From Streptomyces roseolus (GTDB lineage: Bacteria > Actinomycetota > Actinomycetes > Streptomycetales > Streptomycetaceae), in NCBI RefSeq assembly GCF_014649855.1, contig NZ_BMTV01000018.1:112129-176128 (forward strand): a DNA stretch of 64,000 nt. The letters are read 5' to 3'. Under the pieces are notes generated by a model. It made no database searches, had not been told where the DNA came from, and saw nothing but the letters and a program-made list of their open reading frames with translations. This document shows, piece after piece, positions 50,876 to 58,636 of the stretch (its first letter is position 1; the number at the start of each line of letters is the position of its first letter). The position numbers and the translations under genes are program-made.

Positions 50876-53425
50876 CTACAGCCTCGGGTCGACCGGCTCC
50901 GATTCCAGGGCGAGGACCGCGAAGACCGCCTCGTGCACCCGCCACAACGGCTCCCCGGCCGCGAGGCGGTCCAGCGCCTCCAGGCCCAGCGCGTACTCGC
51001 GCAGCGCGAGCGAACGCTTGTGGCCGAGGTGGCGCTGCCGGAGCCGCTCCAGGTTCTCCGGGCGGGTGTACTCGGGGCCGTACACGATCCGCAGGTACTC
51101 GCGGCCGCGCACCTTCACGCCCGGCTGCACCGGGCGGCCCGAGCCGTCGCGGACCAGCGCCGCGAGCGGCTTGACGACCATGCCCTCGCCGCCGGCGCCG
51201 GTCAGCTCCAGCCACCAGTCGGTGCCCGCGCGGACGGACGCCTCGTCGCCGGTGTCGACGACGATCCGCCGCGTCACCTGGAGCAGCCCCGTCGGATCGT
51301 GCTCGACGAGCCGGTCCAGCCACCCGAGCTGGACGTCGTGCGGCACGTCCGCGAGCGACCGCCCCCGGACCGCGAGCAGCTGGAACGGTGCGAACCGCAC
51401 CCCGTCCAGTCCCTCCGTCGGCCAGCAGTACCGCCGGTACGCCTCGGTGAACGCGCCCGCGTCCACGGTCCGTCCGCGCTGCGCGGCGAGCAGCCCGTCC
51501 AGGCCCTCGACGCCCCGCGCGACCGCCGTCTCCAGCGCCCGTACGGCCTCCGGGAGGACGGCTCCCGAGGCGGCGCCGACCGCCGCGTACTGGTGGCGCA
51601 GCAACCCGCCGGACTTCAGCGACCACGGCATCAGCTCGCCGTCGAGCAGCAGCCAGTCCGTGTCGAGCTCCTCCCAGAGCCCGGCCGCGCCGATCGCCGT
51701 CCGCAGTCGGGCGAGGACCTCCTCGGTGGCGGCCCCGTCGTCGAAGAACGGCCGGCCGGTACGGGTGTGCAGGGCACCCGTCGGCCCGTCCACGCCGAAC
51801 CGCTCGCGGGCCGCGTCCGCGTCCCGGCAGACCAGCGCCACCGCCCGCGAACCCATGTGCTTCTCCTCGCACACGACCCGCTCGACCCCGTCCGCCCGGT
51901 ACTGGGCGAAGGCCTCCGCCGGGTGCTCCAGGAAGCCCTCCGCCTTCGCGGTCGGCGTCGGCGCCATCGTCGGCGGCAGGTACGCGAGGAGCCGCGGGTC
52001 GACCGCGAAACGGCTCATGACCTCCAGGGCCGCCGCCGCGTTCTCCTCCCGCACCGCCACGTTGCCCAGGTGCCGGGTCTCCACCGTCCGCCGTCCGTGG
52101 ACGTCGGCGAGGTCGAGCGGCCGGCCCTCGTGCCCGCCGGGCGCCTCCGACGCCAGCGGCCGGGCCGGCTCGTACCAGACCCGTTCGGCCGGTACGTCGA
52201 CGAGCTCGCGCTCCGGCCAGCGCAGCGCGGTCATCCGCCCGCCGAACACGGCGCCGGTGTCCAGGCAGATCGTGTTGTTGACCCAGGACGTCGTCGGCAC
52301 CGGCGTGTGGCCGTACACGACCGTCGCCCGGCCCCGGTAGTCCTCCGCCCACGGGTAGCGCACCGGAAGCCCGAACTCGTCGGTCTCGCCGGTGGTGTCG
52401 CCGTACAGCGCGTGCGAGCGGACCCGGCCCGAGGTGCGGCCGTGGTACTTCTCCGGCAGACCGGCGTGGCAGACCACGAGGTTCCCGCCGTCGAGGACGT
52501 AGTGGGAGACGAGCCCGTCGATGAACTCCCGCACCCGCTCCCGGAACTCCTCGGGCTCGCGCTCCAGCTGCTCCACCGTCTCGGCGAGGCCGTGGGTCCG
52601 CTGGACCTTCCTGCCCTTGAGCCAGCGGCCCAGCTTGTTCTCGTGGTTTCCGGACACGCACAGCGCGTTCCCGGCCGCCACCATGTCCATCACCCGGCGC
52701 AGCACGCCCGGCGAGTCCGGACCCCGGTCGACGAGGTCGCCGACGAAGACCGCCGTGCGGCCCTCCGGGTGCGCGCCGTCGACGTAGCCGAGCCGCGCGA
52801 GCAGCGTCTCCAGCTCGCTCCGGCAGCCGTGGACGTCGCCGATGACGTCGAACGGCCCGGTGAGGTGCCGCAGGTCGTTGAACCGGCGCTCCAGCCGGAT
52901 CTCCGCGGCCTCCACCTCGGCGACCGAGCGGAGCACGTGGACCTTGCGGAAGCCCTCCCGCTCCAGGCCCTTCAGGCCCCGGTGCAGCTCGCGCCGGTGG
53001 CGGGGGATCACGTGGTCGGGCATGCCGGCCCGGTCGGCCCGCAGCGCGTTGCGCTCCCGGCAGACGGACTCCGGCAGGTCGAGCACGATCGCGATCGGCA
53101 GCACGTCGTGCTCCCGGGCGAGGCTCACCAGCTGTCGGCGGGCCTCGCGCTGCACGTTGGTGGCGTCGACGACGGTCAGCCGGCCGGCCGCGAGCCGCTT
53201 GCCGACGACGTAGTGGAGGACGTCGAAGGCGTCCTTCGACGCCGACTGGTCGTTCTCGTCGTCCGCGACGAGCCCCCGGCAGAAGTCCGAGGAGATCACC
53301 TCGGTGGGCTTGAAGTGGCGTCGCGCGAAGGACGACTTGCCGGAGCCGGTGGCGCCGACGAGCACGACGAGGGAGAGGTCGGTGACGGGCAGCACCCGGC
53401 GCTCCCCGGTGGTGGTGACGGTCAT
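50876..53425 (-). CDS. pnkp: Polynucleotide kinase-phosphatase-ligase Pnkp (RNA repair)
   Basis: An 849-aa three-domain RNA-repair enzyme. Residues about 15-180 are a polynucleotide 5'-kinase (P-loop GATGSGKS at 24-31). About 180-480 is a binuclear metallophosphatase (DVIGDVHGC, FVGDLVDRGPDSPG, SGNHENK, CHAGLP, VYGHTPVP) acting on 2',3'-phosphate ends. The C-terminal part is a ligase-like adenylyltransferase with nucleotidyl Lys in EEKHMGSRA and GEGMVVKP (motif IV/V region). Such Pnkp proteins repair cleaved tRNA with Hen1, which methylates the 2'-OH. Start ATG 53425 overlaps the hen1 stop (ATGA), so the two are translationally coupled. All three active sites look intact. Confidence 0.94.
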   Translation of the reverse strand: MTVTTTGERRVLPVTDLSLVVLVGATGSGKSSFARRHFKPTEVISSDFCRGLVADDENDQSASKDAFDVLHYVVGKRLAAGRLTVVDATNVQREARRQLVSLAREHDVLPIAIVLDLPESVCRERNALRADRAGMPDHVIPRHRRELHRGLKGLEREGFRKVHVLRSVAEVEAAEIRLERRFNDLRHLTGPFDVIGDVHGCRSELETLLARLGYVDGAHPEGRTAVFVGDLVDRGPDSPGVLRRVMDMVAAGNALCVSGNHENKLGRWLKGRKVQRTHGLAETVEQLEREPEEFRERVREFIDGLVSHYVLDGGNLVVCHAGLPEKYHGRTSGRVRSHALYGDTTGETDEFGLPVRYPWAEDYRGRATVVYGHTPVPTTSWVNNTICLDTGAVFGGRMTALRWPERELVDVPAERVWYEPARPLASEAPGGHEGRPLDLADVHGRRTVETRHLGNVAVREENAAAALEVMSRFAVDPRLLAYLPPTMAPTPTAKAEGFLEHPAEAFAQYRADGVERVVCEEKHMGSRAVALVCRDADAARERFGVDGPTGALHTRTGRPFFDDGAATEEVLARLRTAIGAAGLWEELDTDWLLLDGELMPWSLKSGGLLRHQYAAVGAASGAVLPEAVRALETAVARGVEGLDGLLAAQRGRTVDAGAFTEAYRRYCWPTEGLDGVRFAPFQLLAVRGRSLADVPHDVQLGWLDRLVEHDPTGLLQVTRRIVVDTGDEASVRAGTDWWLELTGAGGEGMVVKPLAALVRDGSGRPVQPGVKVRGREYLRIVYGPEYTRPENLERLRQRHLGHKRSLALREYALGLEALDRLAAGEPLWRVHEAVFAVLALESEPVDPRL

Positions 53426-54912
53426 GCCCGGTCCTCCTCCTGCTTCTTCGTCCTCGGTCCGTCCTCTTCCCCGGAGCGGGTGAAGACGGCCATCTGCGTG
53501 GGCGCGCCGACCTCGGGGTCGTCCGCGCCGACGGGCGCGAACTCCACGGCGTAGCCGTGCCGTCCGGCCACCGCGCCGGCCCACTCCCGGAACTCGGCCC
53601 GGGTCCACTCGAACCGGTGGTCACCGTGCCGGACGTGCCCGGCGGGCAGCGTCTCCCAGCGCACGTTGTACTCGACGTTCGGCGTCGTCACGACGACCGT
53701 GCGGGGCCGGGCCGCACCGAACACCGCGTACTCCAGGGCCGGGAGCCGGGGCGGGTCCAGGTGCTCGACGACCTCGCTGAGCACGGCCGCGTCATAGCCG
53801 CCGAGCCGCTTGTCGGTGTACGCGAGCGAGCCCTGGAGCAGCTTCACGCGGGCGGCCTGCCGCTCGCCCATCCGGTCCAGGCGGAGCCGGCGCGCGGCGA
53901 CGGTCAGCGCCCGCACCGACACGTCCACGCCCACGATCTCCGTGAACCGCGCGTCCTTGAGCAGCGCCTGCACCAACTGGCCCTGGCCGCATCCCAGATC
54001 GAGGACCCGGGCCGCGCCGGCGGCCCGCAGGGCGGCCAGGATCGCCGCCCGCCGGTGCTCGGCGAGCGGCACCGGCCGCTCCTCCGTGTCGCTCGTCTCG
54101 TCCACGGCGTTGTCGACGTCCTCGACGTCGAGCCCGTCGGCCTCGGCGAGCCGGACCAGTTCGAGCCGCTCCGCGGCCTCGCGGGCGAGGCCACGGCGGC
54201 GCGCCAGGTAGCGGGTGGTGATCAGCTCGCGCCGGGGGTGCGCCGCCAGCCAGCCCTCGCCGGCCCGCAGCAGCTTGTCGACCTCGTCGGGCGCCACCCA
54301 GTAGTGCTTGGCGTCGTCGAGCACCGGCAGCAGCACGTACAGCTGGTTCAGCGCGTCCGCGAGCCGCAGCCCTTCACCCTCCAGGACGAGCCGCACGTAC
54401 CGCGAGTCCCCCCACTCGGGGAACTCCGGATCCAGCGCGACCGGTTCGACGTCCACCGTCGTCCAGCCGAGCGGCCCGAACAGCGCGCGTACGAGCTCCG
54501 CGCCGCCGCGCGCCGGCAGCGCCGGCACCTCGATCCGCAGCGGCAGCGGCTCGGCCGCCCGCTCGGGCAGGGCCCGGCACTGGCCGTGCAGCGCCGTCTT
54601 GAAGACCTGCGCCAGGGCGACCGCGAGCAGCGAGGACGCGGCGTACGGCCGGTCGTTCACGTACTGCGCGAGCGCCGCGTCCGGGGCGCCGCCCCGGCCC
54701 TTCCCCTTGCCCCGGCGCACCAGCGCCACGGGGTCCACCTCCAGGAGCAGGGCCGCGGTGCACCGCTCCGCGGTGGCCTCGGGGTAGAGCACGTGCGCGG
54801 TGCCGTGCGAGGTCGAGAACGCCTGCGCCCGCTCGGGATGCTTGTGCAGCAGGAATCCGAGATCGGTCGCGGGTCGCTCCGGGGTGCCGGTCGTACTGAT
54901 CGTCAGGAACAC
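53422..54912 (-). CDS. hen1: 3'-terminal RNA ribose 2'-O-methyltransferase Hen1
   Basis: A 496-aa protein with the bacterial Hen1 N-terminal domain (about 1-260, which activates Pnkp ligation) and a C-terminal SAM methyltransferase. Motif I is DLGCGQG at 305-311. The metal ligands of Hen1 enzymes are present as E380-VV-E383-H384 and His432 (HGDHRFEW). It marks repaired RNA 3' ends with 2'-O-methyl, protecting them from renewed cleavage. Start GTG 54912 has no Shine-Dalgarno; CATACT lies 7 nt upstream, suggesting a leaderless transcript. First gene of the two-gene operon. Confidence 0.94.
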   Translation of the reverse strand: MFLTISTTGTPERPATDLGFLLHKHPERAQAFSTSHGTAHVLYPEATAERCTAALLLEVDPVALVRRGKGKGRGGAPDAALAQYVNDRPYAASSLLAVALAQVFKTALHGQCRALPERAAEPLPLRIEVPALPARGGAELVRALFGPLGWTTVDVEPVALDPEFPEWGDSRYVRLVLEGEGLRLADALNQLYVLLPVLDDAKHYWVAPDEVDKLLRAGEGWLAAHPRRELITTRYLARRRGLAREAAERLELVRLAEADGLDVEDVDNAVDETSDTEERPVPLAEHRRAAILAALRAAGAARVLDLGCGQGQLVQALLKDARFTEIVGVDVSVRALTVAARRLRLDRMGERQAARVKLLQGSLAYTDKRLGGYDAAVLSEVVEHLDPPRLPALEYAVFGAARPRTVVVTTPNVEYNVRWETLPAGHVRHGDHRFEWTRAEFREWAGAVAGRHGYAVEFAPVGADDPEVGAPTQMAVFTRSGEEDGPRTKKQEEDRA

Positions 54913-54936
54913 ACGTCCGAGTATGGGCGCCCCTCC

Positions 54937-55884
54937 TCACCCCCGACCAGGCATTTTTCCTCTTCCCCCCGCCTTCGGTGCCAGCCCGGCCGCGGCGGCG
55001 AGGGCTGCGACGGTCTCCGGCCCGACCCGGCAGCAGCCGCCGATCAGCCGGGCCCCGGCGGCGGCCCACCCCGCGGCCAGCGCCGGGGCGGCCGCCGGCC
55101 CGTACCCGGGCGCCCCGCGCCAGCCCCGGGCCTCCGCGTCCCAGCGCTCCCCGCTGTTCGGGTAGACGACGGCGGGACGGCCGGTGACGGCGACGGCGGT
55201 GGCGACGGCCCCGGCCGCCTCCGCCGGCGCGCAGCAGTTCACCCCGACGGCCGCCACCTGGGCGTTCCCGGCCGCGACCGCGAACGCCTCCGCCAGCCCC
55301 TGCCCGGCCCGGGTCCGCCCGCCGGTCACCGTGTACGACAGCCAGACCGGCACCCCGCACCCCTCGGCCGCCCGCAGCAGCGCCTCGGCCTCCACGGCGT
55401 CCGGCACGGTCTCCAGCGCCAGCACGTCCGGCCCCGCCGCCGCCAGCGCCTCCACCCGGGGCCGGTGGAAGGCCACCAGCTCCCGCACCGAGAGCCCGTA
55501 CCGCCCCCGGTACTCGCTCCCGTCGGCGAGCATCGCCCCGTACGGCCCGACGGAGGCCGCCACCCAGGCCTTCCCCTCCCCGGCGGCACGGGCCAGCGCC
55601 ACGCTCCGGCGCAGCAGCTCCGCCGTCTCCCGCCGGCCGAGCCCCCGGCGCGCGAAGCCCTCGAAGGTCGCCTGGTAACTGGCGGTGATCAGCACCTGGG
55701 CACCGGCCCGGACGTAGGCGGTGTGGGCCGCCGCGATCTGCTCGGGCGCGTCGGCGAGCAGCCGCGCCGACCAGAGCGCGTCCGACAGCGCACATCCCTG
55801 CGCCTCCAGCTGGTGGGAGAGCCCCCCGTCGAGCACGAGCACCCCGTCGGAGAGCGCCTCGCCGAGCGTCCGGTCCGGTGCCAT
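54937..55884 (-). CDS. mmuM: Homocysteine S-methyltransferase
   Basis: A 315-aa zinc enzyme (BHMT/MmuM family) that methylates homocysteine to methionine, usually with S-methylmethionine or SAM as donor. Key motifs: LDGGLSHQLEAQG near the N-terminus, ITASYQATFEGFARRGL, VNCCAPAE (first zinc Cys) and ARLIGGCCRVGPETV (Cys pair) near the C-terminus. Length is standard. It starts 5 bp after the LLM-type oxidoreductase stop, on the same strand, so they are co-transcribed. The symbol is tentative; the methyl donor cannot be read from sequence. Confidence 0.9.
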   Translation of the reverse strand: MAPDRTLGEALSDGVLVLDGGLSHQLEAQGCALSDALWSARLLADAPEQIAAAHTAYVRAGAQVLITASYQATFEGFARRGLGRRETAELLRRSVALARAAGEGKAWVAASVGPYGAMLADGSEYRGRYGLSVRELVAFHRPRVEALAAAGPDVLALETVPDAVEAEALLRAAEGCGVPVWLSYTVTGGRTRAGQGLAEAFAVAAGNAQVAAVGVNCCAPAEAAGAVATAVAVTGRPAVVYPNSGERWDAEARGWRGAPGYGPAAAPALAAGWAAAGARLIGGCCRVGPETVAALAAAAGLAPKAGGRGKMPGRG

Positions 55885-55889
55885 CGCCG

Positions 55890-56813
55890 TCAGCCCAGCT
55901 GGGGCGCGACCTGGGCGGAGATCAGCTCCAGGTGGTCCAGGTCGTCCAGGTCGAGGACCTGGAGGTAGACCCGGGAGGAGCCGACCGCCGCGTAGCGGCC
56001 GAGCTTGTCGACGACCTCGGCGGGCGAGCCCGCGAGACCGTTGGCCTTCAGTTCCTCCACCTCCCTGCCGATCGCGGCGGCGCGGCGCGCCACCTCGGCG
56101 TCGTCCTTGCCGACGCAGACGACCAGCGCGTTGGAGTACACGAGGTCCCCGGCCGGCCGGCCCGCCTCCTCGGCCGCGGCCCGCACCCGGCCGAACTGCC
56201 GCGCGGTGTCCTCGACGGAGGCGAACGGGATGTTGAACTCGTCGGCGTACCGCGCCGCCAGCCTCGGCGTACGGGTCGCGCCGTGGCCACCGATCAGGAC
56301 CGGGATCCTCCGCTGCGCCGGCTTCGGCAGCGCGGGCGAGTCGGCGAGACGGTAGTACCTCCCCTCGTAGTCGAAGGTCTTGCCGGCCTCGGTCCCCCAC
56401 AGACCCGTGACGATCGCCAGCTGCTCCTCCAGCCGGCCGAACCTCTCCTTCGGGAACGGAATGCCGTACGCGGTGTGCTCCTCCTCGAACCAGCCGGCGC
56501 CCAGGCCCAGCTCGATCCGGCCGCCGGACATCCGGTCGACCTGGGCCACTTGGAGGGCGAGGACGCCCGGCAGCCGGAAGGTGGCGGCGGTCATCAGGGT
56601 GCCGAGCCGGATCCGCTTCGTCTCGCGGGCGAGACCGGCCAGGGTGATCCAGGCGTCGGTCGGTCCGGGCAGCCCGTCCCCGGCGCCCATGCGGACGTAG
56701 TGGTCGGAGCGGAAGAAGGCGGAGAAGCCGAGCTCCTCGGTGGCCCGGGCCACCCTGAGGAGGGTGTCGTAGTCGGCGCCCTGCTGCGGTTCGGTGAAAA
56801 CGCGAAGATCCAT
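55890..56813 (-). CDS. LLM-class F420-dependent oxidoreductase
   Basis: A 307-aa luciferase-like TIM-barrel flavin/F420 enzyme. Recognisable segments are MDLRVFTEPQQGADYDTLLR, ELGFSAFFRSDHYVRMG, RIRLGTLMTAATFRLPGVLA and MSGGRIELGLGAGWFEEEHT, then IPVLIGGHGATRTPRLAARY. Proteins of this group often use F420 in Streptomyces and act on diverse ketones or antibiotic intermediates; the substrate is unknown. Start ATG 56813 has AGGA 7 nt upstream; GTG 56828 is an alternative. It is cotranscribed with the methyltransferase 5 bp downstream. The 250-bp upstream gap also serves the divergent gene at 57,064. Confidence 0.9.
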   Translation of the reverse strand: MDLRVFTEPQQGADYDTLLRVARATEELGFSAFFRSDHYVRMGAGDGLPGPTDAWITLAGLARETKRIRLGTLMTAATFRLPGVLALQVAQVDRMSGGRIELGLGAGWFEEEHTAYGIPFPKERFGRLEEQLAIVTGLWGTEAGKTFDYEGRYYRLADSPALPKPAQRRIPVLIGGHGATRTPRLAARYADEFNIPFASVEDTARQFGRVRAAAEEAGRPAGDLVYSNALVVCVGKDDAEVARRAAAIGREVEELKANGLAGSPAEVVDKLGRYAAVGSSRVYLQVLDLDDLDHLELISAQVAPQLG

Positions 56814-57063
56814 GCCTCCATCCTGCACCTCGCGGTGCGTGTCAAGCCGCGCGTCAGCGCGGGGGGCCTCCCGGCCCGGTCGGGTGAATATCCATCCCCC
56901 TGGCGGGACGCGTCACCGCTGGCCAGTGACCGTGACCGGGCGTCGTCGTTTGCTCGGGCGGAGCCGGACCGCCCGGCCCGCGTGCCGGCGGCCGCAGCCG
57001 GTGCGTCGTTCTTCTCCCGTGGTCCCGTCCGTGCCGGCCGGGGTGCGGGTCGAGGAGGCCGCG

Positions 57064-57372
57064 ATGTCCCAGGAAGCCGCGCCGGAGCAGGCGCTGCCCG
57101 AGCAGCAGGTGCCGCAGTCCGTGCCCGAGCAGCAGGCTCCGGGAGCCCCGAAGGGGCTGCTCCAGCAGATGGAGGAGCTGATGGCCGCGCTCTCCGCCGA
57201 CCTCTCCCAGCTGGACGCCGACCTCCAGTCCTCGGCGGAGCGCCTGGACGCGGGGCCCGTGACGGCGGAGCGCCTGGACGCGGGGCCCGCGGCGGCGGAG
57301 CTCACGGCGGACGGATCCGCCGCCGAGGGTCCCGCCGCCGGCCGTCACGACAGCGGCCCCGGGACGCGCTGA
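57064..57372 (+). CDS. Small Glu/Gln/Ala-rich hypothetical protein
   Basis: A 102-aa acidic protein, not recognised. Residues 1-30 are a Pro/Glu/Gln-rich stretch (ALPEQQVPQSVPEQQAPGAP). Residues 30-60 form a predicted amphipathic helix (GLLQQMEELMAALSADLSQL). Then AERLDAGP is repeated twice exactly, encoded by a 27-bp tandem duplication at about 57,237-57,290. The disordered tail is Gly/Ala/Asp-rich. Start ATG 57064 has GAGGAGG 5 nt upstream, which strongly supports translation. It is divergent from the LLM oxidoreductase and convergent to the gene at 57,518. Confidence 0.65.
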   Translation: MSQEAAPEQALPEQQVPQSVPEQQAPGAPKGLLQQMEELMAALSADLSQLDADLQSSAERLDAGPVTAERLDAGPAAAELTADGSAAEGPAAGRHDSGPGTR

Positions 57373-57376
57373 CCGC

Positions 57377-57500
57377 GCCGCCGCCCCCTCGCCCCTTCCT
57401 TCCCTCCGTTCCTCCCCCTTCCTTCCCTCCGTTCCCTCCGCTTCTCTTCGCTCCCCCGCCCCGCCGCCCCCTGCCCCCCTTCTCTCCCTCGTCTCCCTCG
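57377..57500. repeat. Polypyrimidine tract
   Basis: About 120 bp almost entirely C and T on the plus strand, including near-duplicates of CCCTTCCTTCCCTCCGTTCC. It fills the convergent gap between stops at 57,372 and 57,518. Confidence 0.8.
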
Positions 57501-57503
57501 CTG

Positions 57504-57536
57504 CCGGGCCCGGGACCTCAGCGGTCCCGGGCCCGG
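57504..57536. terminator. Hairpin overlapping the stop of the 57,518 gene
   Basis: Perfect 14-bp stem (CCGGGCCCGGGACC / GGTCCCGGGCCCGG) with loop TCAGC. The minus-strand stop codon lies within it. Probably bidirectional. Confidence 0.75.
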
Positions 57537-58123
57537 TCGCGCTCCCGCTCCCGCCCCCTCTCCCCGTCGGGTGCCCGGTCCGTCTCCCGGCCGGGCTCGG
57601 GGGCCGGGCGGGAGGGGTCGGCGGAGGACCCGGGGTGCGGGGCGGTGGCGGGCGGAGGACCGGCCCGGTGCCTCGGCGGGTCGGGAGGGCGGGCCCGGCC
57701 CTGCTCGCGGACGTCGAGGCGGCGCAGCATGCCCCGGACCCGGTCGCCCGCCTCGTCGGCGGCGTCGATGGCCTCCATGCACTGCCAGTACAGGCTCTCG
57801 TCGTCGGTCACCGAGGCCACGCCGACGAGCGCGATGCCCACCTCCCCCAGCAGCTCGCCGAGGGCGGTGAGCGCCGAGCGCGGGTCGCCGACCTCGGTGA
57901 GCCGCGCCGCGCGCGGGCCGGCCGCTCCCCACGTCGGGTACTCCCCCGCCTCGCTGAGCCCCCGTGCCTCGCCGCGCAGCTCCAGCGGTCCGCAGAGCGC
58001 GAGGTGACTTCCCATCGCCTGGGCGAGGGCCCGGGCCTGCCAGGCTTCCGCCACGATGTCGTGTGCCGTCCGGCTCTCGCCCAGCGCGTGCAGACCGGCC
58101 TGGACGAGTCGCTCCGCTTCCAT
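57518..58123 (-). CDS. Hypothetical protein (resembles DUF6099)
   Basis: A 201-aa protein. Residues about 1-135 are helical and conserved-looking (MEAERLVQAGLHALGESRTA, DIVAEAWQARALAQAMGSHL, GELLGEVGIALVGVASVTDD, YWQCMEAIDAADEAGDRVRG), similar to what I recall of the Streptomyces DUF6099 family. The last 60 residues are a charged, disordered Arg/Glu/Pro tail (ERGRERERDRARDR) encoded in the hairpin region, so its C-terminus may be poorly conserved. Start ATG 58123 with GGGGGCGGAG just upstream; TTG 58126 is possible. It lies 127 bp downstream of the MazG-like gene, same strand. Function unknown. Confidence 0.7.
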   Translation of the reverse strand: MEAERLVQAGLHALGESRTAHDIVAEAWQARALAQAMGSHLALCGPLELRGEARGLSEAGEYPTWGAAGPRAARLTEVGDPRSALTALGELLGEVGIALVGVASVTDDESLYWQCMEAIDAADEAGDRVRGMLRRLDVREQGRARPPDPPRHRAGPPPATAPHPGSSADPSRPAPEPGRETDRAPDGERGRERERDRARDR

Positions 58124-58249
58124 CAACTCCGCCCCCGTTCGTACGACTTGACGTTCTCTCAGTCCACTACCCAGAGTGAGGCCGCCTGAGCCGCGGCACC
58201 AGAGGAATTCGGAAATCTGTGGACAGGCATCTCGGCGGGGATGAGGCGA

Positions 58250-58636
58250 TCACTCCGAAGAGTGACGATCGGCGCTTTCGGTGTCCGACTCGTCCGTTCC
58301 GTCCCGTCTGCGGGGTGGGAAGCGGAGCTCGTTCCGGTCGATCTTGGCGGCGAGCGCGGCGAGGGGGTCGATCCCCAGCACCGTGCAGAACTGGAGGGTG
58401 TAGGCGAGGACGTCGGCCACCTCGTCGGCGACCCGGTGGGCCGTGCCCGGGTCCTCCATCACCTTCTCCGCCTGCTCCGGCGTCAACCACTGGAAGATCT
58501 CCAGGAGTTCGGCCGCCTCGACGCTGAGCGCCGCCGCCAGGTTCTTGGGCGTGTGGTAGGGCTGCCAGTCGCGCGCCGCCGCGAAGGCGGCGAGGCGGCG
58601 CTGGAGCCCCGCCACGTCGTGTTCGGTGTCCGTCAC
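58250..58636 (-). CDS. MazG-like nucleotide pyrophosphohydrolase
   Basis: A 128-aa all-alpha NTP-PPase. The catalytic signature is complete: EAAELLEIFQWL supplies ExxE and DEVADVLAYTLQFC supplies ExxD for magnesium binding, as in the MazG/RS21-C6 dCTPase-like group. It would remove non-canonical or excess (d)NTPs. GTG 58636 overlaps the stop of the upstream ATPase gene (GTGA), so they are translationally coupled. RS21-C6-type members usually tetramerise and prefer modified cytidine nucleotides; specificity here is not evident. Confidence 0.88.
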   Translation of the reverse strand: MTDTEHDVAGLQRRLAAFAAARDWQPYHTPKNLAAALSVEAAELLEIFQWLTPEQAEKVMEDPGTAHRVADEVADVLAYTLQFCTVLGIDPLAALAAKIDRNELRFPPRRRDGTDESDTESADRHSSE

